Below, piece by piece: positions 45,357 through 54,677 of a DNA stretch of 64,000 bases (positions are counted from its first letter, which is position 1; each line of letters starts with the position of its first letter). The stretch is from the NCBI GenBank assembly GCA_021773055.1, contig JAJFKV010000002.1, forward strand, positions 1 to 64,000. The letters run 5' to 3'. Source of the DNA: Woeseiaceae bacterium. GTDB lineage: Bacteria; Pseudomonadota; Gammaproteobacteria; Steroidobacterales; Woeseiaceae. Made by a program: the position numbers and the translations under genes. Under the pieces are notes generated by a model. It saw only the letters and a program-made list of their open reading frames with translations, had not been told where the DNA came from and made no database searches.

Positions 45357-45560
45357 TCAGGAAACTGCCGCGTTCTTGCGCCAGATTGACAGTTGGGGCG
45401 GAGCTTGCACGCCCATCTTTATGCGGCTCTGGCCGGCTGCGAATATGGTGATCTCGATCGGACCGTCGCTGAACAAGTCGGCCAGCGTCATGTTCGGGTC
45501 TATGTTATCTGCCGGTCGAATCAAGATGGATTCGGCGTCGCGTCGGCTTACGATTAGCAT
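45357..45560 (-). CDS. Divergent CsrA-family RNA-binding protein (RsmN-like)
   Basis: A 67-residue protein beginning MLIVSRRDAESILI, matching CsrA MLILTRRVGETLMI, and ending GQSRIKMGVQAPPQLSIWRKNAAVS, matching G.QVRIGV.AP....HRE. The key RNA-contact Arg near the end (in WRKN) is kept. Between the first strand and the rest an insert (ADNIDPNMTLADLFSDGPI) lengthens the chain, as in the rearranged Pseudomonas RsmN/RsmF type. GGAGG precedes the ATG. It follows flgN by 30 bases and would be read from the sigma-28 promoter of flgM. Confidence 0.78.
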   Translation of the reverse strand: MLIVSRRDAESILIRPADNIDPNMTLADLFSDGPIEITIFAAGQSRIKMGVQAPPQLSIWRKNAAVS

Positions 45561-45590
45561 GTCGTCGATTCCTCCAGTACAAGCTTGCTG

Positions 45591-46082
45591 TCAGGCTTCA
45601 ACAATCGTTCGGCCTGCAGCGGAGCTCGTTGCAGAGCCTGCCGGCGCATACGTGCTGTCATTGTTTTGCTCGCCCCGCAATACAGACAGTCCGTCAAGGA
45701 CCTGGCGGCGACGCAAGTGAATAATGGCACCATTAGTCCTGTTGATCTGGTCACATTCGCTGGCTATGACTTGCAATTGCTGCCACGCGCTGGTGATTTC
45801 AAGATCGTCATCGCACCAGTCGGCCAGGGCGTCGATATTGTCCGGATCGTTGCCAAACCCTGCTTGCTCGCTCACTTCGCCGCGGTTCTTGTTCAATTCG
45901 GCCATCTTGCTCACCAAAGCCAGTTTCGAGCTGGCAGCCGTATTCAGCGATTCGGTATCACGCTGTTCCAGGGCTTCTCGTTCCTCGACCAGAATATCCT
46001 TCAAGTCGTGTACGCAGCGAACACTGTCACCCAGGATCTTCACAATCCGGATGCGTGTATCGTCGGGTGAGGCGCAGCTCAC
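45591..46082 (-). CDS. flgN: FlgN, export chaperone for hook-associated proteins
   Basis: A 163-residue helical cytoplasmic chaperone of FlgK and FlgL. The pattern of long helices (HDLKDILVEEREALEQRDTESLNTAASSKLALVSKMAELN) with INRTNGAIIHLRRRQVLDGLSVLRG matches FlgN, including the conserved N..NG..I. The start is GTG overlapping the flgM stop (GTGA). The C-terminal 20 residues are Ser/Ala-rich and may be disordered, as in other FlgN that release clients by tail binding. Confidence 0.85.
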   Translation of the reverse strand: MSCASPDDTRIRIVKILGDSVRCVHDLKDILVEEREALEQRDTESLNTAASSKLALVSKMAELNKNRGEVSEQAGFGNDPDNIDALADWCDDDLEITSAWQQLQVIASECDQINRTNGAIIHLRRRQVLDGLSVLRGEQNNDSTYAPAGSATSSAAGRTIVEA

Positions 46083-46408
46083 TTGCCCAACTCCAGATCA
46101 GTGCGTAGCAACGCTTCGGCAATCTTGTCCGCATTGATCTCGTAGTTGCCATTTTCGATATCCGCTCGGACAGCTGCGATTTTTGCATGATCGACGGCAG
46201 GTGCTTCAGCAAGCGACTTCTCGGTACGCTCAAGCAACTTGGCATTATCGGTCAGCTTCACCGTATCGGTGGCCTGGGAGCGTTCCTGCACATCCTGACG
46301 CGCCGCAGGTGAGCCAACGTCCAGCTTCTGCGTGCTTGATGTTTCACCTAATTTATCGCCAATTTTGTTGTGCATACCCTTATCTACCGGATAAATCGTA
46401 TTCGACAT
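46079..46408 (-). CDS. flgM: Anti-sigma-28 factor FlgM
   Basis: A 109-residue protein that holds sigma-28 inactive until it is exported through the finished hook. It is disordered and Ser/Thr/Gln-rich at first; the C-terminal VDHAKIAAVRADIENGNYEINADKIAEALLRTDLEL is the sigma-binding family signature. The ATG at 46408 is preferred over one at 46426 because GGAAG lies just upstream. Its own promoter is sigma-28 type, so FlgM is made in proportion to the activity it restrains. Confidence 0.93.
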   Translation of the reverse strand: MSNTIYPVDKGMHNKIGDKLGETSSTQKLDVGSPAARQDVQERSQATDTVKLTDNAKLLERTEKSLAEAPAVDHAKIAAVRADIENGNYEINADKIAEALLRTDLELGK

Positions 46409-46445
46409 AACTTCCAACCTCAACATTCATTGTTGCCTGACTTTA

Positions 46446-46472
46446 ATATCGGCCGTTCTCGGCTTAACTTTA
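46446..46472 (-). promoter_or_regulatory. Sigma-28 promoter of flgM-flgN-csrA-like genes
   Basis: On the minus strand TAAAG (46472-46468), 14 bases, then GCCGATAT (46453-46446). This matches the sigma-28 consensus TAAAGTTT-N11-GCCGATAA with one mismatch in the -10. Transcription would start about 30 bases before the flgM ATG. Confidence 0.85.
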
Positions 46473-46498
46473 GCCCTGGCGTAAAGAAAATACGGTCA

Positions 46499-47356
46499 TT
46501 AATAGACCAGTATTTCCACGTGTTCGGGTGATCTCACGATTCCTTCGATTACCCGCTTGGATACTGTGTTTTCGACGCGAATTCGCTGGTTCTCAGCGCC
46601 GTCGCTGAGTGCCGTTCCCCTCATTTGTATATTTACCGCGTTGCCGTTCGCTACGATGGTGACGCTTTGGCCGCGCCGGATCATGATATTAGCCTTCAAC
46701 ATCGACGGTGTGATGACCCGTCCCGCCATCAACGAGTGTTTGAGTTGCTTGCCGACCAGACTGCCGGACCGCGACAGATAGCCGCCGACGAGGCGTGATA
46801 CATCACGCGGCTCGGTGTTCACGTCTGCTGCGGAAAAGATATGTCCTGCGGGCAGCGATCGATTCGTGATCAATACCGTCTCGGTTACCATGACGTCTAC
46901 CGGCACGTAAACCTTCCACGGATTACTGCCGTTGCATCGCACGCCCACTATGGTGCGACTGGTGATCTTGGCACCGCGCTGCTGGAACGCTTCCAGTTTC
47001 TCGGAGCATTGTGGTAAATGGAGCCTGCTATCGAGTCGTCCGGCCTGTGGCGAAATTCGCTCATCGCCATCACCGGTGGCACTGCTGACGAAATTCTCAG
47101 CCGTTTTCCTAATGTCCTCGATCGCATGCCAGGCCGTGTTCGGGGCAGTAGCTGCCGACGCGGCGCTGCCAAGCAACAAAAGTACGGCGGCAACAGCATT
47201 TCCGAGTGGCGAGGAACCGTCAAACAAACGGCGAATCGCTGCAATTGGCGTCAAAAAGCCGACTAACCATGCCGCCAGGGCGCGCAATGGGGCTGCCGAA
47301 TCTCCGTTGGATCCCGCATCCCGGCTACCCGCCCGGTGTGAATTTCTGAATCGCAT
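46499..47356 (-). CDS. flgA: Flagellar P-ring assembly chaperone FlgA
   Basis: A 285-residue exported chaperone for FlgI. The signal region is unusual: about 45 hydrophilic residues and an extra hydrophobic stretch (LAAWLVGFLTPIAAI) precede the probable signal core (NAVAAVLLLLGSAASAATA, about residues 53-71). The mature part has the SAF/FlgA core: PVDVMVTETVLITNRSLPAGHIFSAADV and IMIRRGQSVTIVANGNAVNIQMRGTAL. The ATG at 47356 has GGGAG 6 bases upstream. It is divergent from flgB with its own sigma-54 promoter. Confidence 0.9.
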   Translation of the reverse strand: MRFRNSHRAGSRDAGSNGDSAAPLRALAAWLVGFLTPIAAIRRLFDGSSPLGNAVAAVLLLLGSAASAATAPNTAWHAIEDIRKTAENFVSSATGDGDERISPQAGRLDSRLHLPQCSEKLEAFQQRGAKITSRTIVGVRCNGSNPWKVYVPVDVMVTETVLITNRSLPAGHIFSAADVNTEPRDVSRLVGGYLSRSGSLVGKQLKHSLMAGRVITPSMLKANIMIRRGQSVTIVANGNAVNIQMRGTALSDGAENQRIRVENTVSKRVIEGIVRSPEHVEILVY

Positions 47357-47388
47357 CGTGGCTCCCATTAAATGTCTCTAGTGAACTA

Positions 47389-47404
47389 TGCAATTGGTAT
47401 GCCA
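47389..47404 (-). promoter_or_regulatory. Sigma-54 promoter of flgA
   Basis: On the minus strand TGGCATACCAATTGCA holds GG-N10-GC with both consensus ends (TGGCA, TTGCA). The predicted start is near 47378, about 20 bases before the flgA ATG. Confidence 0.8.
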
Positions 47405-47446
47405 GTACCAATGCGCGTCCTGAAAGGGGTGGTTGTGGCTTGCCGC

Positions 47447-47472
47447 AAGCGCGGCAAATTCTTGCCGCGCTT
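47447..47472. promoter_or_regulatory. Perfect 11-bp inverted repeat between the flgA and flgB promoters
   Basis: AAGCGCGGCAA (47447-47457) and TTGCCGCGCTT (47462-47472) flank ATTC. It is in the middle of two divergent sigma-54 promoters, about 45 bases from each, where activator or bending-protein sites are expected. No T-run follows, so it is not a terminator. Confidence 0.65.
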
Positions 47473-47518
47473 CGGGATACCCGCTGACAAAGCCCATGCG
47501 TAGCCGGATTTAAAGTTC

Positions 47519-47534
47519 TGGCACGCGCTTTGCA
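47519..47534 (+). promoter_or_regulatory. Sigma-54 promoter of the flgB operon
   Basis: TGGCACGCGCTTTGCA is an almost perfect sigma-54 site (GG at 47520-47521, N10, GC at 47532-47533). The predicted start is near 47545, 28 bases before the flgB ATG. Confidence 0.92.
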
Positions 47535-47572
47535 TAGACATTGGCAGGACCTTCAATGGATTTACGAAGACG

Positions 47573-47962
47573 ATGAAAATTCAGCCATTCGCACAGCATG
47601 AGCAAGCAGTGAAGTTTCGCGCGTTGCGGAACGAGGTCCTGTCCTCAAATATCGCGAATGCCGATACGCCGAACTACAAAGCTCGCGATATCGACTTCAA
47701 GAGTGTCCTCAAAGGAACACAGGCCACGCAGTTGCCGATGACAAAGACAAGCCAACTGCATCGCGATGCCTGGACCACCAACAAAATGGGTGCTGTGGTT
47801 CAGTACCGCATACCCATGCAATCGACGCTGGACGGAAATACGGTCGAAACAGATGTCGAGCAAGCCGCGTTCGCGGAGAACGCTGTCATGTATCGGGCCA
47901 GTCTGTCGTTTCTGGATGGACAGATTAAGGGCCTGCGCTTTGCAATCAGAGGTAGCGACTAA
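47573..47962 (+). CDS. flgB: Flagellar proximal rod protein FlgB
   Basis: A 129-residue rod subunit exported by the flagellar system. RALRNEVLSSNIANADTPNYKARDIDF is the N-terminal rod signature, and the C-terminal MYRASLSFLDGQIKGLRFAIRG is the pairing helix. It begins the flgB-flgL operon behind a sigma-54 promoter. Its stop overlaps the flgC ATG by one base (TAATG). Confidence 0.96.
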   Translation: MKIQPFAQHEQAVKFRALRNEVLSSNIANADTPNYKARDIDFKSVLKGTQATQLPMTKTSQLHRDAWTTNKMGAVVQYRIPMQSTLDGNTVETDVEQAAFAENAVMYRASLSFLDGQIKGLRFAIRGSD

Positions 47963-48375
47963 TGTCACTTTTTAGTGTTTTCGATGTGGCGGGCAGCGGC
48001 ATGAACGCGCAGTCCGTACGATTAAATGTAACCGCCAGCAACCTGGCCAACGCCGGTAGCACCAGTGGTGATCCGAACAAAGTCTACCGTGCCCGGCAAC
48101 CGGTTTTCGCGAGCTTTGGTGAAACCCTGAGCAATCAGACCGGTATCAGCGGTGTTCGACTTGAAGGCGTCATTGAGAGCGACAAACCGCTCAATGTGAT
48201 GTTCCAGCCGGATCATCCCGATGCAGACGAAAACGGCAATGTCTATGTCTCCAACGTCAACACCGTTGAAGAGATGGTCAACATGATGTCCGCATCACGT
48301 TCTTACCAGAACGGTGTGGAATTAATAAACACAAGCAAGGATCTGCTGTTGCAGACCCTGTCACTCGGTCGTTAG
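47962..48375 (+). CDS. flgC: Flagellar proximal rod protein FlgC
   Basis: A 137-residue rod subunit. The N-terminal FDVAGSGMNAQSVRLNVTASNLANAGSTSG carries the rod/hook signature, and the C-terminal NVNTVEEMVNMMSASRSYQNGVELINTSKDLLLQTLSLG is the matching helix. Overlaps flgB and is followed by flgD after 32 bases. Confidence 0.96.
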   Translation: MSLFSVFDVAGSGMNAQSVRLNVTASNLANAGSTSGDPNKVYRARQPVFASFGETLSNQTGISGVRLEGVIESDKPLNVMFQPDHPDADENGNVYVSNVNTVEEMVNMMSASRSYQNGVELINTSKDLLLQTLSLGR

Positions 48376-48407
48376 ACCGTGATTGATGCAGAGACTCGGG
48401 AAAAACG

Positions 48408-49073
48408 ATGACTGATACAGCCGCAATAAATGACGCACGTTTGTTCGCACCGCCACCGGCGCAGGAATCCCGGTCGGATCTCGGGCAGGACGATTTCCTA
48501 ACGCTGATGATCACCCAATTCCAGAACCAGGATCCTTTCGAGCCAATGGACAACGGAGAGTTCCTTGGTCAATTGGCACAGTTCAGCACTGTTAACGGAA
48601 TCGAGTCATTGAATGAGGGATTCGCCAGCCTCGCAGGCTCGCTGCAGAACGAGCAGGCACTGCAGGCGGCAAATCTGGTTGGACATCGCATATTGGCAAG
48701 TTCGGATGTCGGCTTTCTCGAAACCGGTGGCAGCATTTCCGGTGCGGTCAATCTTGATTCCAGCGCGAGCCATGTGCAGGTCGAGATAACCGACATTAAC
48801 GGTGAGCTTGTGCAACGAATTGACCTTGGCGCACAGACAGCAGGCCTGGCCCGGTTTACCTGGGACGGGCGTGACAGCAGCGGTGCCGCCGCGGACGGCG
48901 GTCATTACCTGGTAACGACGCGCGTAAGTCGTGGCAACAATGTCGAGAATGCGGAGACATTGCTCGAAGCCACAATCGAAAGTGTAACGCTCGGCCAGTT
49001 TGGCCAGGGCATGACGCTGAATCTGCCGGGTGGCGATACATTGCCACTCAGTCAGGTCAGACAAATTATCTAG
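48408..49073 (+). CDS. flgD: Hook-capping protein FlgD
   Basis: A 221-residue scaffold that caps the growing hook. The conserved SRSDLGQDDFLTLMITQFQNQDPFEPMDNGEFLGQLAQFSTVNGIESLN is the export/cap segment, followed by the FlgD Ig-like domain (VQVEITDINGELVQRIDLG, FTWDGRDSSGAAADGGHYLV). It is removed when the hook is complete. Confidence 0.95.
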   Translation: MTDTAAINDARLFAPPPAQESRSDLGQDDFLTLMITQFQNQDPFEPMDNGEFLGQLAQFSTVNGIESLNEGFASLAGSLQNEQALQAANLVGHRILASSDVGFLETGGSISGAVNLDSSASHVQVEITDINGELVQRIDLGAQTAGLARFTWDGRDSSGAAADGGHYLVTTRVSRGNNVENAETLLEATIESVTLGQFGQGMTLNLPGGDTLPLSQVRQII

Positions 49074-49103
49074 AATTGAAATTAGTAGTCAGGAGACGAA
49101 ATC

Positions 49104-50321
49104 ATGCCATTTGCAATAGCACTAAGCGGACTCAATGCGGCCTCCGCGGATCTGGGAGTTACCGCGAACAATGTGGCGAACGTAAACACGACAGGATTCA
49201 AAATGTCGCGTGCACAGTTCGCCGAAGTTTTTGCCGTCGGAACGCAGAGCGTCAGTTCGAGCGCGTCGGGAAGCGGCGTTCGCCTCTCCGGCATTTCGCA
49301 GCAGTTTACCCAGGGCAATATCGATTTTACCGATAACGCGCTTGACCTCGCGATCGCTGGAGAAGGCTTCTTCGTCCTGAGTGACAATGGCACCAGGCTT
49401 TATTCTCGTGCCGGTGCATTTGGTGTTGATAACCAGGGCAATGTTGTCAACACGCAGGGGCACAGGCTTCAGGCATATCCCTCCGCAGGCAACGGATTGT
49501 TCAATACAGGCACTCCGCAGGACCTGCAGTTGACCACAGGTGCCAGTCCACCGCAGGAGACAAGCCGCGCTACTCTGGGCTTGAATTTACCGGCGAACGC
49601 GCCAGTACCCGTAAATCCCACGTTCGACCCGCTGGACCCCAGCAGCTTCAATCATACGACGTCGGTGACCGTCTACGACAGCCTCGGCGCGGCACACACC
49701 GAGACGACCTATTTCGTCAAAGATGCGGCTGCGAATACCTGGAATACGCAGGTTGAAATTGACGGTACTGCCGTCGCCGGGACAACACAGCTGGTCTTTA
49801 ATAATGACGGTTCCCTACAACTACCAGTAGGTGGACTGATGGCGTTAGGCGCCTACACACCAACGACAGGTGCTGCCAATATTAGTCTGACCCTCGATTT
49901 TGCAACTGCAACTCAGTTCGGCAACGCATTCGGTGTGAATTCCCTGTCTCAGGACGGGTTCACAACCGGACGTTTGACGGGCGTCAGCGTCGATGGTGAA
50001 GGCGTGGTGTTCGCCCGATTCACGAACGGCCAATCAACGGAACTCGGTAAACTTGCGCTCGCCAATTTCGTTAATACACAGGGCTTGCAGCAACTCGGTG
50101 ACACGAATTGGGGCGAATCGTTTGGTTCTGGTGATGCCTTACTTGGCGAAGCCGGTACTGCATCGTTTGGAGACATTCAGTCGGGTGCCCTGGAAGCATC
50201 GAACGTCGATCTGACCGCACAGTTGGTGCAGATGATTACGGCGCAACGCAACTTCCAGGCAAACGCACAGATGATTTCAACGGCCGATACCGTAACGCAA
50301 ACGGTCATCAATATTCGCTAA
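49104..50321 (+). CDS. flgE: Flagellar hook protein FlgE
   Basis: A 405-residue hook subunit, similar in length to the E. coli protein. It starts [33 protein letters not shown] and ends with the QLVQMITAQRNFQANAQMISTADTVTQTVINIR helix. Middle domains include TSVTVYDSLGAAHTETTYFVKDAAANTW, the hook D1/D2 block. RBS AGGAGA precedes the ATG. Confidence 0.95.
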   Translation: MPFAIALSGLNAASADLGVTANNVANVNTTGFKMSRAQFAEVFAVGTQSVSSSASGSGVRLSGISQQFTQGNIDFTDNALDLAIAGEGFFVLSDNGTRLYSRAGAFGVDNQGNVVNTQGHRLQAYPSAGNGLFNTGTPQDLQLTTGASPPQETSRATLGLNLPANAPVPVNPTFDPLDPSSFNHTTSVTVYDSLGAAHTETTYFVKDAAANTWNTQVEIDGTAVAGTTQLVFNNDGSLQLPVGGLMALGAYTPTTGAANISLTLDFATATQFGNAFGVNSLSQDGFTTGRLTGVSVDGEGVVFARFTNGQSTELGKLALANFVNTQGLQQLGDTNWGESFGSGDALLGEAGTASFGDIQSGALEASNVDLTAQLVQMITAQRNFQANAQMISTADTVTQTVINIR

Positions 50322-50344
50322 CGCGGATGATCTAGGAAACGCTA

Positions 50345-51085
50345 ATGGATGAGATGATTTATCTGGCAATGACCGGCGCCAAGCAGACGGAATATGCGCA
50401 GGCCATCAACAGTAATAACCTGGCCAATGTTTCGACCACCGGGTTTCGAGCTGATCTACATTCATTCAGCTCGAAACCTATCGAAGGACCCGGCGTCGAA
50501 TCACGAATCAATGCCGTGGTTGAAACCTACGGGACAGACTTCGCCCAAGGTGCAGTAGTGCATACCGGGCGTGATCTCGACATTGCCATCAAGGGGTCAG
50601 GCTTCATATCTGTGCAGGCGGCCGATGGCTCCGAGGCCTATACAAGAGCAGGCGACTTACGAATCGGATCTGGCGGACTGCTGGAGACCGGTTCCGGTCG
50701 ATTGGTCATGGGCAACGCAGGCCCGGTTGCGATTCCGCCCAATAGCAGTTTGCTGATTGGTACGGACGGCACCGTCTCCGTACAACCGATCGGCCAGGGG
50801 CCGGAAACGCTGGCGACCGTTGATCGAATCAAGCTTACGGATCCGGACGTGCGTTTGCTGGCCAAAGGCAGCGATGGGCTGTTTCGTTTGCCGGAGGACG
50901 AGATTGCGAGTGCCGATGCCAGCGTCAGCGTGACATCCGGTGTACTGGAACAGAGCAACGTCAATATCGCGAAGACACTGGTCAATATGATCGAGTTGTC
51001 TCGTCAATACGAAATGCAAGTCAACATTATCAAGACCTCGAAAGAAGACGCCGATGCGGCAGCGCAGCTCATGCGTGTCAGTTGA
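50345..51085 (+). CDS. flgF: Flagellar proximal rod protein FlgF
   Basis: A 246-residue rod subunit. MDEMIYLAMTGAKQTEYAQAINSNNLANVSTTGFRADLHSF is the FlgF-type N-terminus, and the C-terminus SVTSGVLEQSNVNIAKTLVNMIELSRQYEMQVNIIKT matches. The position between flgE and flgG and the shorter length than FlgE fix the call. Confidence 0.94.
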   Translation: MDEMIYLAMTGAKQTEYAQAINSNNLANVSTTGFRADLHSFSSKPIEGPGVESRINAVVETYGTDFAQGAVVHTGRDLDIAIKGSGFISVQAADGSEAYTRAGDLRIGSGGLLETGSGRLVMGNAGPVAIPPNSSLLIGTDGTVSVQPIGQGPETLATVDRIKLTDPDVRLLAKGSDGLFRLPEDEIASADASVSVTSGVLEQSNVNIAKTLVNMIELSRQYEMQVNIIKTSKEDADAAAQLMRVS

Positions 51086-51113
51086 TCGGGAAAATGAAGG
51101 TTAGGAGAGAGAA

Positions 51114-51899
51114 ATGAATCAGGCATTGTGGATAGCGAAGACCGGACTTGATGCGCAGCAGACCCGCATGTCGGTGGTTTCGAATAATCTGGCAAACGTT
51201 AATACAACGGGGTTCAAACAGGGTCGGGCTGTTTTTGAGGACCTGCTGTATCAGAACCTGCGTCAGTCGGGTGGGCAAACGTCGCAAGACACAGAACTGC
51301 CCTCTGGCCTGAGTCTCGGTACCGGCGTACGCGTCGTTGCGACGGAGAAATTGTTCTCGCAAGGCAGCATGTTGCAGACTGGCAATGCGCTGGATGTTGC
51401 CATGAAGGGACGTGGCTTCTTTCAGATTCTGATGCCCGACGGCAATCTGGCCTATTCACGTGACGGAACATTCCAACGCAACTCGCAAGGCGAAATGGTA
51501 ACCGCGAGCGGCTATGCGTTACAGCCCTCGATTACAATTCCTGACGGCGCACAGAGCATTACTATCGGTACCGACGGCGTTGTCTCGGTGCAACTCGCCG
51601 GACAGACAGCACCTTCCCAGGTCGGCAGTATTGAAACCGTTGATTTCATCAATCCTGTTGGCCTGCAGGCCGTGGGCGAAAATCTCTATCTTGAGACTGC
51701 GTCCAGCGGTTCGGCTCAGGCCGGAACACCGGGCCTGAATGGGTTTGGCTCGCTGGTTCAGGGTGCTCTGGAGGGATCGAACGTCAATGTAGTCGCCGAA
51801 CTAGTCAATATGATTGAGACGCAACGCGCATACGAAATGAACTCGAAAGCCATTTCAACCAGCGATGAAATGATGCAATACCTGAACAACAACATCTAA
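51114..51899 (+). CDS. flgG: Flagellar distal rod protein FlgG
   Basis: A 261-residue distal rod subunit. [51 protein letters not shown] is the FlgG signature; the C-terminus is [45 protein letters not shown]. It forms the outer rod that passes the P and L rings made by the next two genes. Confidence 0.96.
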   Translation: MNQALWIAKTGLDAQQTRMSVVSNNLANVNTTGFKQGRAVFEDLLYQNLRQSGGQTSQDTELPSGLSLGTGVRVVATEKLFSQGSMLQTGNALDVAMKGRGFFQILMPDGNLAYSRDGTFQRNSQGEMVTASGYALQPSITIPDGAQSITIGTDGVVSVQLAGQTAPSQVGSIETVDFINPVGLQAVGENLYLETASSGSAQAGTPGLNGFGSLVQGALEGSNVNVVAELVNMIETQRAYEMNSKAISTSDEMMQYLNNNI

Positions 51900-51914
51900 C
51901 GGACGGCAAAACTG

Positions 51915-52601
51915 ATGACTAACATAATGCGAAAAACATGCTTAATGATACTGGTCGTCGCGCCGCCGTTTCTTAGTGCTTGCAGTACATCGCCTGCGCT
52001 GGACGAAAGCTATATTCCGCCAACACCCATGCAACAGGTCTATGCAGCACCGAGCAGTGGTTCTATCTACCAGGCTGGGGCCGATGTGCGCTTGTTCGAG
52101 GATTTGAAGGCAGGGCGAGTTGGCGACATCCTGACGGTGCACCTGGTTGAGCAAACGAATGCGTCAAAGAACGCGAATACCACGACATCAAAGTCAACAG
52201 CGGCAACACTTGTAAACCCAACAGTATTTGGTCGGCCGATAACTCGCGGCGGCGTATCGTTGTTTGACGGCAGCCTGAGTGGCGAGCAGGAGTTTGATGG
52301 CAGCGGTGCGAGCAGTCAAAGCAATAGTTTGCAGGGTGACATCACCGTCACCGTTGTCGAGCGATTGCCCAACGGCAATCTTCGCATTCGCGGTGAGAAA
52401 TGGGTGACCCTCAATCAAGGCAAGGAATTTATTCAGCTTTCCGGGATCATTCGTCCTCACGACATCGAACCTGACAACACCGTGTTATCAGGCAAGGTTG
52501 CAGACGCGCACATCACTTACAGCAGTAAAGGCGTTCTTGCCGCAGCAAACAGCATGGGTCTGATCTCGCGTTTCTTTCACTCCATCTTTCACCCGTATTG
52601 A
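51915..52601 (+). CDS. flgH: Flagellar L-ring lipoprotein FlgH
   Basis: A 228-residue outer-membrane lipoprotein of the L ring. The lipobox FLSAC ends the signal, and the Cys would be lipidated. The FlgH body reads [41 protein letters not shown] and [32 protein letters not shown] short gap separates it from flgI. Confidence 0.96.
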   Translation: MTNIMRKTCLMILVVAPPFLSACSTSPALDESYIPPTPMQQVYAAPSSGSIYQAGADVRLFEDLKAGRVGDILTVHLVEQTNASKNANTTTSKSTAATLVNPTVFGRPITRGGVSLFDGSLSGEQEFDGSGASSQSNSLQGDITVTVVERLPNGNLRIRGEKWVTLNQGKEFIQLSGIIRPHDIEPDNTVLSGKVADAHITYSSKGVLAAANSMGLISRFFHSIFHPY

Positions 52602-52611
52602 GGTTTTCTCC

Positions 52612-53742
52612 ATGATGCCTGACAAGAAAATTCACAAAATCCTGCGCTGGTCCGTGCTTGCCGCTGCTGTGCTGATGAGCGCTAGCAGCCAGGCTGAGCG
52701 CATTAAGGACCTGGCGAGTGTTGCTGGTGTCAGAAATAACCAGTTGACGGGGTACGGCATCGTGGTGGGTCTTGCCGGTACCGGCGATCAGACCAGTCAA
52801 ACGCCATTTACGGTACAAAGCATCGTGAATATGCTGACACAGTTCGGCATTACCGTACCGCCAGGGACCAGTCTGCAACTCAAAAACGTGGCAGCGGTTT
52901 CCATTTATGCCGACTTACCGGCTTTCAGTAAACCGGGACAAACCATTGATGTGACGGTCGCGTCGATCGGCAATGCAAAGAGTATTCGCGGTGGCAGTCT
53001 GTTGATGGCTCCGCTGCGTGGTGCCGATGGCAACGTTTATGCATTGGCCCAGGGCAATCTCATTGTTGGTGGTTTTGGCGCATCGGGCAATGACGGTTCG
53101 CGCGTAACGGTCAACATTCCAAGTACCGGACGGATCCCCAACGGTGCAACGGTCGAGCGTACCGTCCCCAATGATTTTCATAGTAGCCAGTCCATCGTAT
53201 TGAATTTGCACAGCCCTGATTTTACGACCTCCCACCGACTCGCAAAATTGATCAACGACACATTGGGCGAAGGAAGCGCATTGGCTATAGATGCGGTGTC
53301 GATCAATATTCGGCCACCGCAAGAACCCAAATATCGCACCTCTTTCCTCGCACACCTCGAGAACCTCGAATTTACGCCCGGCAGCGCGGCAGCCCGGGTG
53401 ATCATCAATTCTCGAACGGGGACCGTCGTGATCGGCTCCAATGTTCGTGTATCAGCCGCCGCTGTATCGCATGGCTCTCTTGTCGTCACAATTAGTGAAC
53501 AACCTTTCGCAAGCCAGCCACTTGCACCGTTCTCGGATGCGGGTCAAACAGTCGTTTTGCCAAGCTCGGAAGTATCAATCGAGCAAGAGGAGTCGAGCAT
53601 GTTTCTCTTCAAGCCGGGCGCAAGCCTGGAGGAGATCGTGCAAGCGGTTAACCGAGTTGGCGCGGCACCCGGTGATCTCGTTGCAATACTCGAAGCACTG
53701 AAGCAGGCGGGTGCACTACGAGCCGAGCTAATCGTGATCTGA
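52612..53742 (+). CDS. flgI: Flagellar P-ring protein FlgI
   Basis: A 376-residue periplasmic ring protein. Signal peptide to SSQA (about residue 26), then [33 protein letters not shown] and [60 protein letters not shown]-type blocks, all highly conserved in FlgI. It needs FlgA for assembly, encoded divergently at the start of this cluster. Confidence 0.97.
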   Translation: MMPDKKIHKILRWSVLAAAVLMSASSQAERIKDLASVAGVRNNQLTGYGIVVGLAGTGDQTSQTPFTVQSIVNMLTQFGITVPPGTSLQLKNVAAVSIYADLPAFSKPGQTIDVTVASIGNAKSIRGGSLLMAPLRGADGNVYALAQGNLIVGGFGASGNDGSRVTVNIPSTGRIPNGATVERTVPNDFHSSQSIVLNLHSPDFTTSHRLAKLINDTLGEGSALAIDAVSINIRPPQEPKYRTSFLAHLENLEFTPGSAAARVIINSRTGTVVIGSNVRVSAAAVSHGSLVVTISEQPFASQPLAPFSDAGQTVVLPSSEVSIEQEESSMFLFKPGASLEEIVQAVNRVGAAPGDLVAILEALKQAGALRAELIVI

Positions 53743-53752
53743 GGATGACGTA

Positions 53753-54652
53753 ATGACGGCGGCAATCACGGACTTCACTCAATTCTCGACGCTGCGCGCA
53801 GGCGCAGAGAAGAACGATCCTGAAGTACTGCGAGAAGTTGCCGGTCAATTCGAGGCGTTGTTTTTGCAAACGATTCTGAAGAACATGCGTGCCAGCGAGC
53901 TTGCCGATCCGTTACTCGGTGACAGCGACCAGCACGAAATGTATCAAGGCATGATGGATCAGCAGTTGGCAATGGAGATGTCCAGTGGTCGTGGTATTGG
54001 CCTGGCCGAGATGCTGGTACGGCAACTGGGTGGTGAGCCAGGTTCCGTTTCGGCAACCAGAGAAGTTTTTTCACTCGCCGCTCCACCGAGAAGTTCAGTT
54101 GGAAACGCCGAGCCAACATGGGCAGATCCGGACGCCTTTGCACGCGATCTCTGGCCGCATGTTAATGGAGTCGCAAGAGAACTGAACATCGCGCCGGAAG
54201 CCTTGTTGGCACAGGCGGCGTTGGAAACAGGCTGGGGCGCGCATGTTATGGAGCGCGCTAACGGTGAAAGTAGTTACAACCTGTTTGGTATCAAAGCAGG
54301 ACGGGACTGGACAGGCGACAGCGTCGCTCGATCCACGCTCGAATACAGTGGCGGCGTAGCACGTCGGTCGGTAGAACGTTTCAAGGTTTATCCAGATGTC
54401 GCTGCGACGTTCAAGGACTATGTGCAACTGATCAAAGAAAATCCACGTTATGAAAAGGTACGCGACAACGGCGCGGACTCTGTCGGATTTGCGAACGCAC
54501 TGCAGGAATCAGGATATGCCACGGACCCGGCCTACGCGCGCAAGATCGGTGGCCTGGTGCAGGGAAAAACACTGCGAGCAGCGATTAGTGGCCTAAAGAT
54601 CGAGTCAACACCGTCGATAAATACAGATAGCAGGGCGGCTGCGTTGCAATGA
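53753..54652 (+). CDS. flgJ: FlgJ, rod cap and peptidoglycan hydrolase
   Basis: A 299-residue two-domain protein. The N-terminal rod-binding part (LREVAGQFEALFLQTILKNMRASELADPL) caps the growing rod; the C-terminal glucosaminidase-like domain (LLAQAALETGWGAHVM, catalytic Glu158, then YNLFGIKAG) opens peptidoglycan. Both domains are kept, unlike single-domain FlgJ of some alphaproteobacteria. A sigma-28 promoter for flgK lies within its last 20 codons. Confidence 0.95.
   Translation: MTAAITDFTQFSTLRAGAEKNDPEVLREVAGQFEALFLQTILKNMRASELADPLLGDSDQHEMYQGMMDQQLAMEMSSGRGIGLAEMLVRQLGGEPGSVSATREVFSLAAPPRSSVGNAEPTWADPDAFARDLWPHVNGVARELNIAPEALLAQAALETGWGAHVMERANGESSYNLFGIKAGRDWTGDSVARSTLEYSGGVARRSVERFKVYPDVAATFKDYVQLIKENPRYEKVRDNGADSVGFANALQESGYATDPAYARKIGGLVQGKTLRAAISGLKIESTPSINTDSRAAALQ
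54594..54620 (+). promoter_or_regulatory. Sigma-28 promoter of flgK-flgL inside flgJ
   Basis: TAAAG (54594-54598), 14 bases, then GTCGATAA (54613-54620) match the sigma-28 consensus with a single mismatch in the -10. It lies in flgJ coding sequence, about 58 bases before the flgK ATG, allowing late expression of flgK-flgL apart from the flgB operon. Confidence 0.8.
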
Positions 54653-54677
54653 TTTACGCTTACGCCAGGGAAATTCA

